A stretch of 8,240 nucleotides of DNA from an uncultured Clostridium sp. (GTDB lineage Bacteria > Bacillota > Clostridia > Oscillospirales > Acutalibacteraceae). The stretch is taken from NCBI GenBank assembly GCA_934717555.1, contig CAKUYY010000062.1:1-8240 (forward strand), given 5' to 3'. Below the pieces are notes generated by a model. The model did not search any database. It saw nothing but the letters and a program-made list of their open reading frames with translations, and was not told the DNA's origin. Within the stretch, counting starts at the first letter, position 1. Each line of letters begins with the position of its first letter. The position numbers and the translations under genes are program-made. Below, piece by piece: positions 1 to 5,177 of this stretch.

Positions 1-366
1 CGGGAACGCCGCGCTAAGATCCTAGATGCAGAAGGTGAGAAGCGCAGCGAAATTCTAGTGGCGGAAGGTCATAAGGAAGCCGCTATTTTAAAGGCGGATG
101 CCATTAAGGAAACCAAGATTCGAGAAGCTCAGGGTGAAGCAGAAGCAATCCTTTCCGTACAGAAAGCTTACGCAGATAGTTTGCGCATGTTGAATGAGGC
201 GGATCCTTCTGACCGTGTTATCGCTCTGAAGAGTTTGGAGGCTTTTGAGAAAGCGGCAGACGGTAAAGCTACTAAGATTATTATCCCATCTGAGATTCAG
301 TCTATGGCAAGTCTGGCGACATCTCTCAAGGAACTCATAGTAAGTGATGCTCCAAAAGGGAACTGA
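1..366 (+). CDS. SPFH/band 7 (stomatin-like) protein, C-terminal end, 5' truncated by window edge
   Basis: The frame is open from base 1 and ends at TGA 364-366, giving the last 121 residues; the start lies upstream of the window. The visible part begins RERRAKILDAEGEKRSEIL and runs as an Ala/Glu/Lys-rich helical repeat (AEGHKEAAILKADAIKE, REAQGEAEAI), typical of the coiled coil that follows the SPFH domain in bacterial stomatin/QmcA/HflC-like proteins. It is followed by the family's usual tail: a segment like DPSDRVIALKSLEAFEKAADGKATKIIIPSEI, split here as ALKSLEAFEKAADGKATK then IIIPSEI, then a short helix ending SDAPKGN. Members are membrane-anchored at the N terminus (not visible here), form large oligomeric rings, and often partner with an NfeD protein or a protease. 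There is no functional link to purine synthesis; it is an upstream neighbour 333 bp from purE. No U-tract terminator directly follows it. Confidence 0.85.
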   Translation, partial: RERRAKILDAEGEKRSEILVAEGHKEAAILKADAIKETKIREAQGEAEAILSVQKAYADSLRMLNEADPSDRVIALKSLEAFEKAADGKATKIIIPSEIQSMASLATSLKELIVSDAPKGN

Positions 367-458
367 GCATAAACAAGTCAATTTTAACAAAATAGTGAAG
401 AAAATAAAGGTTTCCTCACCATATAGATACAAACTTATGAAGTTATAAGCGTAAGCTC

Positions 459-487
459 TTGAATTTATATGCATGATGCAATAAAAT
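459..487 (+). promoter_or_regulatory. Candidate sigma-A promoter for the purE leader transcript
   Basis: TTGAAT (459-464) and TAAAAT (482-487) are separated by exactly 17 bases, matching 4/6 and 5/6 positions of the vegetative -35 and -10 consensus. The predicted start is near 494, so the transcript would carry the small ORF at 519 and the terminator at 607-642 before reaching purE. The assignment rests on motif match and position only. Confidence 0.55.
470..480. repeat. 11-bp palindrome in the promoter spacer (possible operator)
   Basis: TGCAT-G-ATGCA is a perfect inverted repeat centred on base 475, lying entirely between the -35 (459-464) and -10 (482-487) elements. That is a classical operator position, where a bound protein would block RNA polymerase. 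It does not match the Bacillus PurR PurBox or the E. coli PurR site. Such a short palindrome can occur by chance in AT-rich DNA. Confidence 0.3.
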
Positions 488-500
488 GAAAGAGGATTGT

Positions 501-594
501 ATCTGGGAGGTAATGTGCATGGGTAATTTTTTCATGGAAAAGATTGATATATGGCATTTTGTATCCCATGGGGAAATTGCGCATAACTCAGGAT
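501..594 (+). ncRNA. Possible long-range leader RNA helix occluding the small ORF start
   Basis: Three stacked pairings can be drawn by eye: 501-507 with 587-594 (one bulged G at 591, one G-U), 513-517 with 580-584 (one G-U), and 518-523 (CATGGG) with 565-570 (CCCATG). Together they give about 18 base pairs. They would bury part of the GGGAGG ribosome site (505-510) and the ATG (519-521) of the small ORF. No known riboswitch class was recognised and no energy was computed. Alternatively the pairing is fortuitous. Confidence 0.3.
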
Positions 595-602
595 CAGCAT
601 GA
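519..602 (+). CDS. Possible 27-residue leader peptide upstream of purE
   Basis: A short ORF starts ATG 519-521 and ends TGA 600-602. It is preceded by GGGAGG (505-510), 8 bases from the start, which is a good ribosome site. The product begins MGNFFMEKIDIWHF and is not recognised; it has no signal peptide or obvious run of a single regulatory amino acid. Its start lies about 25 bases after the predicted transcription start. Its stop codon lies 4 bases before the terminator stem at 607, so a ribosome sitting on the stop would cover the 5' arm. That geometry suggests a translation-coupled attenuator, which is an inference. It may equally be a chance ORF in a non-coding leader. Confidence 0.35.
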   Translation: MGNFFMEKIDIWHFVSHGEIAHNSGSA

Positions 603-606
603 GAAA

Positions 607-642
607 TCAGGCTGTGGTATTTTGCCGCAGCCTGAATTTTTT
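607..642 (+). terminator. Intrinsic terminator / candidate attenuator ahead of purE
   Basis: TCAGGCTGTGG (607-617) pairs with CCGCAGCCTGA (625-635) as an 11-bp stem with one G-U pair and a 7-base loop, followed by TTTTTT at 637-642. It is oriented for plus-strand transcription; the other strand lacks a T-tract. It sits 57 bases before the purE start and about 110 bases after the predicted leader promoter, so it could end the leader transcript conditionally. It could also simply end transcripts from the upstream SPFH gene. No clear mutually exclusive anti-terminator arm was found. Confidence 0.75.
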
Positions 643-699
643 GCGTAAGGGGCAATTACCTTTTGGATTGAAAAAGTATGGATAAGGGAGTAATGGAGC

Positions 700-1206
700 A
701 TGGCCGATTGTAAAAAAGTAGCAGTCATTATGGGGAGTGATAGTGACTTCCCTGTAGTTTCCGGAGCAATAAAAACTTTGAAATCTTTAGAAATTCCGGT
801 AGAAGTGCATGTGATGTCCGCTCATCGAACTCCAGAGCAGGCTGCTCAGTTTTCTTCTTCCGCACGGGAAAATGGATTTGGAGTGATTATCGCGGCGGCG
901 GGAAAGGCGGCACATTTGGCAGGGGTATTGGCAGCACATACAACATTGCCCGTTATTGGTATTCCAGTGAAATCTTCGACATTGGACGGGCTGGATGCGT
1001 TGCTGGCCACTGTACAGATGCCCAGTGGAATTCCTGTGGCTACCGTGGCGATTGACGGAGCCAATAATGCTGCTCTTTTAGCAGCTCAGATGCTTTCTTT
1101 ATCGGATGAGAGACTGGCTTCTTGTCTTGCACAAATGAAAAAAGAAATGGCAGAAGGGGTAGCCAAAAAGGATGCAGATCTACAAGCAAAAATAGAGGCT
1201 CTTTGA
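700..1206 (+). CDS. purE: PurE, N5-carboxyaminoimidazole ribonucleotide mutase (AIR carboxylase catalytic subunit)
   Basis: This 168-residue protein has the normal length for bacterial PurE. The class I signatures are present: GSDSD (12-16), SAHRTP (40-45, with the catalytic-region His42) and a glycine-rich AAAGKAAHLAG loop (65-75), then VIGIPVKSSTLDGLDALL and VQMPSGIPVATVAI. It converts N5-CAIR to CAIR in the cytosol, acting after PurK in class I systems; purK is not in the window. The substrate loop reads GKAAHLAG where E. coli-type enzymes read GGAAHLPG. Related AHLAG forms occur in other anaerobic Firmicutes, so I treat this as a lineage variant rather than a defect. The start is supported by AAGGGAG (684-690), 9 bases upstream. 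It is the first gene after the attenuator-like leader. Confidence 0.95.
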   Translation: MADCKKVAVIMGSDSDFPVVSGAIKTLKSLEIPVEVHVMSAHRTPEQAAQFSSSARENGFGVIIAAAGKAAHLAGVLAAHTTLPVIGIPVKSSTLDGLDALLATVQMPSGIPVATVAIDGANNAALLAAQMLSLSDERLASCLAQMKKEMAEGVAKKDADLQAKIEAL

Positions 1207-1213
1207 TTACAAA

Positions 1214-1242
1214 TTGAGATGTGACAATGGTACAAGTATAAA
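1214..1242 (+). promoter_or_regulatory. Candidate internal promoter upstream of purF
   Basis: TTGAGA (1214-1219) and TATAAA (1237-1242) are 17 bases apart, each matching 5/6 of the sigma-A consensus. This is a better match than the leader promoter. The predicted start near 1249 falls just before the AAGGAGG ribosome site (1252-1258) of purF, giving a 5' UTR of only about 18 bases. It would let purF onward be expressed independently of the purE attenuator. Motif evidence only. Confidence 0.5.
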
Positions 1243-1266
1243 AGAGTAAAAAAGGAGGCAGTCAAA

Positions 1267-2259
1267 ATGACCGAGAAACCCCATGAGGAATGTGGCTTGT
1301 TTGGAATATATGATCCAGACCGCCAGGGTGTAGTAGATGAGACCTATTTGGCTTTATACGCTTTGCAGCATAGAGGCCAGGAGAGTGCGGGAATCGCAGT
1401 AAATGACGATGGAGTTATCTCATTCCATAAAGACGTAGGTTTGGTTCCGGAAGTCTTTGCTGAGAATACTTTAAAGGAACTGGGAGACGGCACTATAGCA
1501 GTAGGCCATGTGCGTTATGCTCCTGGTAACAAACAGGAACGGGCCAGCGCGCAGCCTTTGGTTATGCGTTATGTAAAAGGAACTATTGCTATCGGGCACA
1601 ACGGGGCGATTTCCAATTTTACTGAGATACGCAGAGAGTTAGAAAAAGGAGGAGCGATTTTTCAGACAAACTGCGATGCGGAATTAATTGCATATGTGAT
1701 CGCCCGGGAACGACTGAAGCAAGGGTCTATTGAGCGTTCGGTACAAGCCATGATGGATCAGGTAAAAGGCGCCTATTCTCTGGTGTTAATGTCTCCTAAA
1801 AAATTAATTGGAGCAAGGGACCCCCATGGATTTCGTCCTTTATCGATTGGGAAACGTGGAAATAGTTATATGCTTTCCTCTGAAACCTGCGCCTTTGATA
1901 GTTTAGGGGCGGAATTTGTTCGTGATGTAAAACCCGGTGAAGTGGTAGTAATCGACCAAGACGGACTGCACAGTTATACGGAAAAGTGTCAAGACAAGAC
2001 TTCTTTTTGTATTTTCGAATACGTTTACTTTGCCCGTCCGGATTCTACGGTAGAAGGGGTAAGTGTCCATTTGGCCCGTCAGAGAGCTGGCATGGCTTTG
2101 GCGAAGGAACATCCGGTGGAAGCGGATTTGGTTTGCGGTGTTCCGGATTCAGGGTTAGATGCGGCTCTAGGCTACTCTCTTGAATCGGGAATTCCTTATG
2201 GTATCGCCTTGATAAAGAATAAATATATCGGGCGTACTTTTATCCAGGACACACAATAG
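1267..2259 (+). CDS. purF: PurF N-terminal segment up to the TAG: glutaminase domain plus start of PRTase domain
   Basis: These 330 residues begin MTEKPHEECGLFGIYDP. Cys9 is the expected N-terminal nucleophile of the Ntn-type glutaminase domain, exposed after removal of a short propeptide, as in the B. subtilis-type enzyme. Family segments follow: LQHRGQESAGIA (33-44), VGHVRYAPGN (79-88), IGHNGAISNF (109-118), CDAELIAYV (136-144) and ARDPHGFRPL (183-192), then Cys248 in the CIFEYVYFARPDS segment, the first Fe-S ligand. The PRTase part starts with CGVPDSG (290-296) and runs to YIGRTFIQDTQ. The TAG falls in the flexible loop that closes over PRPP, and the product lacks the PRPP-binding DDS motif. 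Alone it could at best hydrolyse glutamine. Earlier codon use and spacing look normal, so decay, if real, is recent. Confidence 0.85.
   Translation: MTEKPHEECGLFGIYDPDRQGVVDETYLALYALQHRGQESAGIAVNDDGVISFHKDVGLVPEVFAENTLKELGDGTIAVGHVRYAPGNKQERASAQPLVMRYVKGTIAIGHNGAISNFTEIRRELEKGGAIFQTNCDAELIAYVIARERLKQGSIERSVQAMMDQVKGAYSLVLMSPKKLIGARDPHGFRPLSIGKRGNSYMLSSETCAFDSLGAEFVRDVKPGEVVVIDQDGLHSYTEKCQDKTSFCIFEYVYFARPDSTVEGVSVHLARQRAGMALAKEHPVEADLVCGVPDSGLDAALGYSLESGIPYGIALIKNKYIGRTFIQDTQ
2257..2259 (+). other. In-frame amber codon inside purF
   Basis: The TAG replaces a position that is commonly Lys or Glu in PurF homologues. A single base change from AAG, GAG or CAG would produce it. The following codons AAG AGG GAG CGC restore family sequence at once. 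The following base is A, which is not a recognised strong read-through context. The other TAG ending a gene in the window (purO, 5157-5159) sits at a natural C terminus, arguing that TAG is a normal stop in this organism. Confidence 0.85.
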
Positions 2260-2295
2260 AAGAGGGAGCGCGAGGTACGAATTAAGTTAAATGCT

Positions 2296-2685
2296 TTGTC
2301 CGCTGCGGTCTCCGGAAAACGAATTGTATTAATTGACGATTCTATCGTGCGTGGTACTACTTGTGCTCACATTGTTCAGATGTTGCGGGAAGCTGGCGCT
2401 AAGGAAGTACATATGCGCATTTCTTCCCCGCCGTTTTTGCATCCCTGCTATTTTGGCACGGATATTGATTCTCGTGATAAACTCATCGCTTGTAGAATGT
2501 CATTGGATGAAGTTTGTAAGACCATTGGTGCGGATTCTCTGGGATATTTAAGCATTGAGGGGATTCATGGGATTGCCAAAGAGGCAAATATCCATTTTTG
2601 TGATGCCTGTTTTACAGGGAAATATCCCATTGAAGTGCCGGAAGAAAAGCCAATTGATAAGTTTTCTCAGAAAATTAAGAAATAA
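2296..2685 (+). CDS. purF: PurF C-terminal segment: PRPP-binding half of the PRTase domain
   Basis: Family sequence resumes at base 2260, immediately after the TAG. The first in-frame conventional start codon is TTG at 2296, which would give 129 residues, but no ribosome site is suitably spaced before it (GAGG at 2272-2275 is about 20 bases away). Separate initiation is therefore doubtful. The segment holds the PRPP-binding motif IVLIDDSIVRGTT (11 residues after the TTG), the third-domain Cys in SPPFLHPCYFG and the CDAC pair, which supply three of the four Fe-S ligands, then ends FSQKIKK. The tail length and sequence are normal for PurF. It is best read as the 3' part of one gene; it cannot work as an amidotransferase alone. 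Confidence 0.7.
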   Translation: MSAAVSGKRIVLIDDSIVRGTTCAHIVQMLREAGAKEVHMRISSPPFLHPCYFGTDIDSRDKLIACRMSLDEVCKTIGADSLGYLSIEGIHGIAKEANIHFCDACFTGKYPIEVPEEKPIDKFSQKIKK

Positions 2686-2699
2686 AAACAGAAGTAAAA

Positions 2700-2760
2700 G
2701 GTGAAAACAAGATCCTTTTCACTAGGTAATCGATTGTTGTCAAAAAATGTTGATTTCACC
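2700..2760 (+). repeat. Inverted repeats in the purF-purM gap with alternative pairings
   Basis: GTGAAAA (2701-2707) can pair with TTTTCAC (2716-2722), or, one base earlier, GGTGAAA (2700-2706) with TTTCACC (2754-2760). The two pairings exclude each other. There is no clean T-tract, so it does not look like a terminator. It may modulate RNA stability or be fortuitous; the rest of the 101-base gap holds only the purM ribosome site. Confidence 0.3.
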
Positions 2761-2786
2761 ATAAACACAGAATTGCGGAGGAAGTT

Positions 2787-3821
2787 ATGAAAAGTTTTAG
2801 CGATAGCTATAAAGCAGCGGGCGTAGATGTAACAGCGGGGTATAAAGCCGTGGAATTGATGAAACAGCATGTAGCCCGTACCAAGATTCCCGGAGCGATT
2901 TCCAGTATTGGTGGTTTTGGCGGTCTGTTTCAACCGGATTTAGTAGGGATGGAAGAGCCTATTCTGGTATCCGGAACCGATGGCGTAGGGACGAAATTGA
3001 AGATTGCCTTTTTGCTGGATAAGCACGATACCATTGGGATTGACTGTGTGGCAATGTGTGTCAATGATGTTATTACAGTAGGAGCCCAGCCACTGTTTTT
3101 CCTGGATTACATCGCATTAGGAAAAAATGTGCCAGAACAGGTAGCCTGTATTGTCTCTGGTATTGCGGAAGGATGTGTACAGTCCGGCTGTGCTCTGATC
3201 GGAGGGGAAACCGCTGAGATGCCTGGCTTTTATCCAGTAGGGGAATATGATGTAGCAGGGTTTTCTGTCGGTATCGTGGATCGGAAAAAAATGATTGATG
3301 GTACCCGTCTGCAACCAGGGGATGCCATTATTGGCATCAAGTCATCTGGCGTTCATTCCAATGGGTTCTCTTTGGTGCGCCGTATTTTTGATATCAATGA
3401 ACAAAATGCCAAGAAATATATTGCAGAGTTTGGGAAAACCTTGGGAGAAGAGTTGCTCACTCCTACAAAAATTTATGTAAAAGCTGTGAAATCTTTGTCC
3501 AGTCAGTGTGATATAAAAGCGCTCTCTCATATCACAGGCGGCGGATTTTATGAGAATATTCCGCGTATGATGTCGCAGGGATTGACTGCAAAGATCAATA
3601 AGGCAGCAGTGCCCGTGTTACCAGTATTCCAGGTCATGCAGAAAGAGGGAAATATTTCAGAGCACGATATGTTTAATACTTTTAATATGGGTGTAGGCAT
3701 GTGTGCTGTGGTTCCTGCTGAACAGGCAGATGAAGCGATAGAAGCCGTGCGCGTTTCCGGTGAAGAAGCGGTTCTTCTTGGCGAAGTCACGACTGGAGAC
3801 GAAGGGGTTGTATTATGCTAA
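2787..3821 (+). CDS. purM: PurM, phosphoribosylformylglycinamidine cyclo-ligase (AIR synthetase)
   Basis: This 344-residue protein is of normal length. It closes the imidazole ring, converting FGAM and ATP to AIR, in the cytosol as a dimer. Family landmarks in order are YKAAGVDV (8-15), GTDGVGTKLKIAF (63-75), CVNDVITVGAQPLFFLDY (91-108), GGETAEMPGFY (139-149), SSGVHSNGFSLVR (186-198), LTPTKIYV (224-231), HITGGGF (248-254) and FNTFNMGVGM (296-305). The start is set by GGAGGAAG (2777-2784), close to the ATG. The 3' end overlaps purN by 7 bases, which suggests translational coupling. All key motifs are intact, in contrast to the interrupted purF just upstream. Confidence 0.97.
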   Translation: MKSFSDSYKAAGVDVTAGYKAVELMKQHVARTKIPGAISSIGGFGGLFQPDLVGMEEPILVSGTDGVGTKLKIAFLLDKHDTIGIDCVAMCVNDVITVGAQPLFFLDYIALGKNVPEQVACIVSGIAEGCVQSGCALIGGETAEMPGFYPVGEYDVAGFSVGIVDRKKMIDGTRLQPGDAIIGIKSSGVHSNGFSLVRRIFDINEQNAKKYIAEFGKTLGEELLTPTKIYVKAVKSLSSQCDIKALSHITGGGFYENIPRMMSQGLTAKINKAAVPVLPVFQVMQKEGNISEHDMFNTFNMGVGMCAVVPAEQADEAIEAVRVSGEEAVLLGEVTTGDEGVVLC

Positions 3822-4441
3822 ATGTGACCGTTTTGGTATCTGGAGGAGGTACGAACCTCCAGGCCCTGCTGGATGCTCAGGCCAGGGGAGAGATCAAAGA
3901 CGGACGTATCCATTGTGTGATTTCCAGCAAACCGGATGCCTATGCGCTTCAACGAGCCCATCATGCAGGGATAGATACGGAAGTTATTATCCGTAAAGAG
4001 TACGCAACGGCAGAAGAGTATGATAAAGCTTTGGTGTGCCTGCTAAAAAAACATGATACAGACTTGATTGTTCTTGCAGGCTTTATGACAATCATTGGAA
4101 AATACGTGGTGGAATCCTATCCCAACCGTATTATCAATGTGCATCCAGCTCTTATCCCTTCTTTTTGCGGAAAAGGGTATTATGGATTACATGTACACCG
4201 GGCTGCATTGGATGCAGGAGTCAAAGTAACAGGGGCTACTGTACATCTTGTCAATGAGGTATGTGACGGCGGGCCGATCCTTTTACAGAAAGCGGTGGAG
4301 GTAAAGGCAGATGATACGCCGGAGACCCTGCAAAGGCGTGTGATGGAAGAAGCGGAGTGGAATTTGTTGCCGAAAGCGGTTTCCTTGTTTTGTCAGGGAA
4401 AAATCCAGGTACAAAATGGCAAAGCTATCATAAAGGAGTAA
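3815..4441 (+). CDS. purN: PurN, phosphoribosylglycinamide formyltransferase (GAR transformylase)
   Basis: This 208-residue protein is typical of folate-dependent PurN. It transfers the formyl group of 10-formyl-THF to GAR. The substrate-phosphate loop SGGGTNLQALLD (9-20) is near the N terminus. The catalytic triad of the family is visible as Asn108 and His110 in INVHPALIPSF and Asp151 in EVCDGGPI. A folate-side segment (GATVHLVNEV) lies between them. The ATG at 3815 is inside the last codons of purM, overlapping it by 7 bases, and a GAAGGGG-like ribosome site lies in the purM 3' end. The following gene starts 8 bases after this stop, and its GGAG ribosome site abuts the purN stop codon. Confidence 0.96.
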   Translation: MLNVTVLVSGGGTNLQALLDAQARGEIKDGRIHCVISSKPDAYALQRAHHAGIDTEVIIRKEYATAEEYDKALVCLLKKHDTDLIVLAGFMTIIGKYVVESYPNRIINVHPALIPSFCGKGYYGLHVHRAALDAGVKVTGATVHLVNEVCDGGPILLQKAVEVKADDTPETLQRRVMEEAEWNLLPKAVSLFCQGKIQVQNGKAIIKE

Positions 4442-4448
4442 CAGAACC

Positions 4449-5159
4449 ATGCAGATGAAAAAAATAGAGCAGGAACTAAAAAATAACGCTTATCCAGGGA
4501 GAGGAATCGTGCTGGGAAGAAGCCTGGAAGGAAACCATGCAGTCATTGCTTACTTCATTATGGGACGCAGTGAAAACAGCCGAAATAGGGTTTTTGTGCA
4601 GGACGGGGCAGGAATCAAAACACAAGCGTTTGACCCTACCAAATTGGTGGACCCTTCTTTGATCATTTACTCGCCTGTTCGGGTATGGGGCAAAACCACA
4701 GTGGTTACCAATGGAGATCAAACGGATACCATTTACGATTTTTTACAGCAGGGGAAAAGTTTTGAAGACGCGCTGCGCACCCGTACGTTTGAGCCAGATG
4801 AACCTAATTATACGCCTCGCATTTCCGGCGTTGTGGAACTGGATAAGAATTTCAGCTATAAGCTTTCCATTTTAAAAAGTGCCGGAGGGAACCCGGATTC
4901 TGTGCAGCGCTTTTTCTATGAATATTCCGCTCCTGTAGCGGGGGAGGGTCACTTTATTCATACTTATCGCTGTGACGGAAATCCGATTCCTTCTTTTGAA
5001 GGAGAACCGGAGACAGTGGCGATAGAGGGCTCTATTGATACATTCACAAATAACCTGTGGAATAGTTTGAATGAAGACAACAAGGTTTCCCTTTTTGTCC
5101 GGTTTATTGATATCAAAACGGGCGAAGTAGAAACACGTATCATGAACAAAAATAATTAG
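4449..5159 (+). CDS. purO: PurO-type IMP cyclohydrolase (IMP_cyclohyd family)
   Basis: This 236-residue protein belongs to the IMP cyclohydrolase family first known from archaeal PurO and also found in many Clostridia. It is unrelated in fold to the cyclohydrolase domain of bifunctional PurH. It dehydrates and closes FAICAR to IMP, the last step of the pathway. Recognisable segments are YPGRGI (15-20), YFIMGRSENSRNR (35-47), VVTNGDQTDTIYDF (85-98) and EPDEPNYTPRISG (115-127). The C terminus (FVRFIDIKTGEVETRIMNK) looks complete. AAAGGAG (4432-4438), 10 bases upstream, favours the ATG at 4449 over the one at 4455. It ends in TAG and is in the same frame as the next gene, which supplies the preceding reaction. 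Confidence 0.9.
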   Translation: MQMKKIEQELKNNAYPGRGIVLGRSLEGNHAVIAYFIMGRSENSRNRVFVQDGAGIKTQAFDPTKLVDPSLIIYSPVRVWGKTTVVTNGDQTDTIYDFLQQGKSFEDALRTRTFEPDEPNYTPRISGVVELDKNFSYKLSILKSAGGNPDSVQRFFYEYSAPVAGEGHFIHTYRCDGNPIPSFEGEPETVAIEGSIDTFTNNLWNSLNEDNKVSLFVRFIDIKTGEVETRIMNKNN

Positions 5160-5177
5160 GGAAAGGGAAATGATAGT

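Larger units (their letters stand above)
367..699 (+). other. Non-coding leader region between the SPFH gene and purE
   Basis: This 333-bp gap has no long gene. In order it holds a weak hairpin (arms 395-403 and 411-419, one mismatch, no T-tract), a promoter candidate (459-487), a possible small leader ORF (519-602), an intrinsic terminator (607-642) and the purE ribosome site (684-690). I looked for the conserved cores of the purine (guanine/adenine), ZTP (pfl), ykkC/PRPP and THF riboswitches and for a Bacillus-type PurBox (CCGAAC core) and found none. The elements are listed separately below. Confidence 0.6.
1267..2685 (+). pseudogene. purF: purF, amidophosphoribosyltransferase, interrupted by an in-frame TAG
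   Basis: Read in a single frame, this stretch encodes a complete PurF of 472 positions, close to the roughly 475 residues of B. subtilis PurF, with one TAG at codon 331 (2257-2259) and the natural stop TAA at 2683-2685. The residues on either side, GRTFIQDTQ before and KREREVRIKLNAL after, align without a gap to the family segment FIQPTQ-x-x-R-E-x-x-V-R-x-K-L-N. One codon position is therefore simply replaced by TAG; there is no frameshift. All four cysteines expected to bind the [4Fe-4S] cluster are present, one before the TAG (Cys248) and three after it (Cys394, Cys445, Cys448). The enzyme transfers glutamine-derived ammonia to PRPP, the committed step of purine synthesis. It is a pseudogene if TAG terminates, or a functional gene if the codon is read through or is a sequencing error. 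The start is supported by AAGGAGG (1252-1258). Confidence 0.8.

Noticed and set aside
395..419. Terminator for the SPFH gene
   Set aside because: The 9-bp stem has a mismatch and is followed by CATATAGATAC, with no T-tract.
88..474. 128-codon minus-strand open frame over the SPFH gene end
   Set aside because: Antisense to a recognisable coding region, with Cys/Phe/Tyr-rich translation and no family similarity. Treated as a shadow.
367..699. Purine, ZTP, PRPP or THF riboswitch ahead of purE
   Set aside because: None of the conserved core motifs of these classes was found, although the position would suit them.
2257..2259. Pyrrolysine codon
   Set aside because: Not supported: PurF is not a known pyrrolysine protein, the residue is not catalytic, and TAG serves as a natural stop at purO. 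Only a genome search for pyl genes could reopen it.
2250..2300. Frameshift in purF
   Set aside because: The sequence before and after the TAG is in the same frame and aligns to PurF without insertion or deletion, so the disruption is a nonsense codon only.
2737..2766. Promoter before purM (TTGTCA)
   Set aside because: The only -10-like sequence (TAAACA or ATAAAC) is poor and at 18-19 base spacing, so support is too weak.
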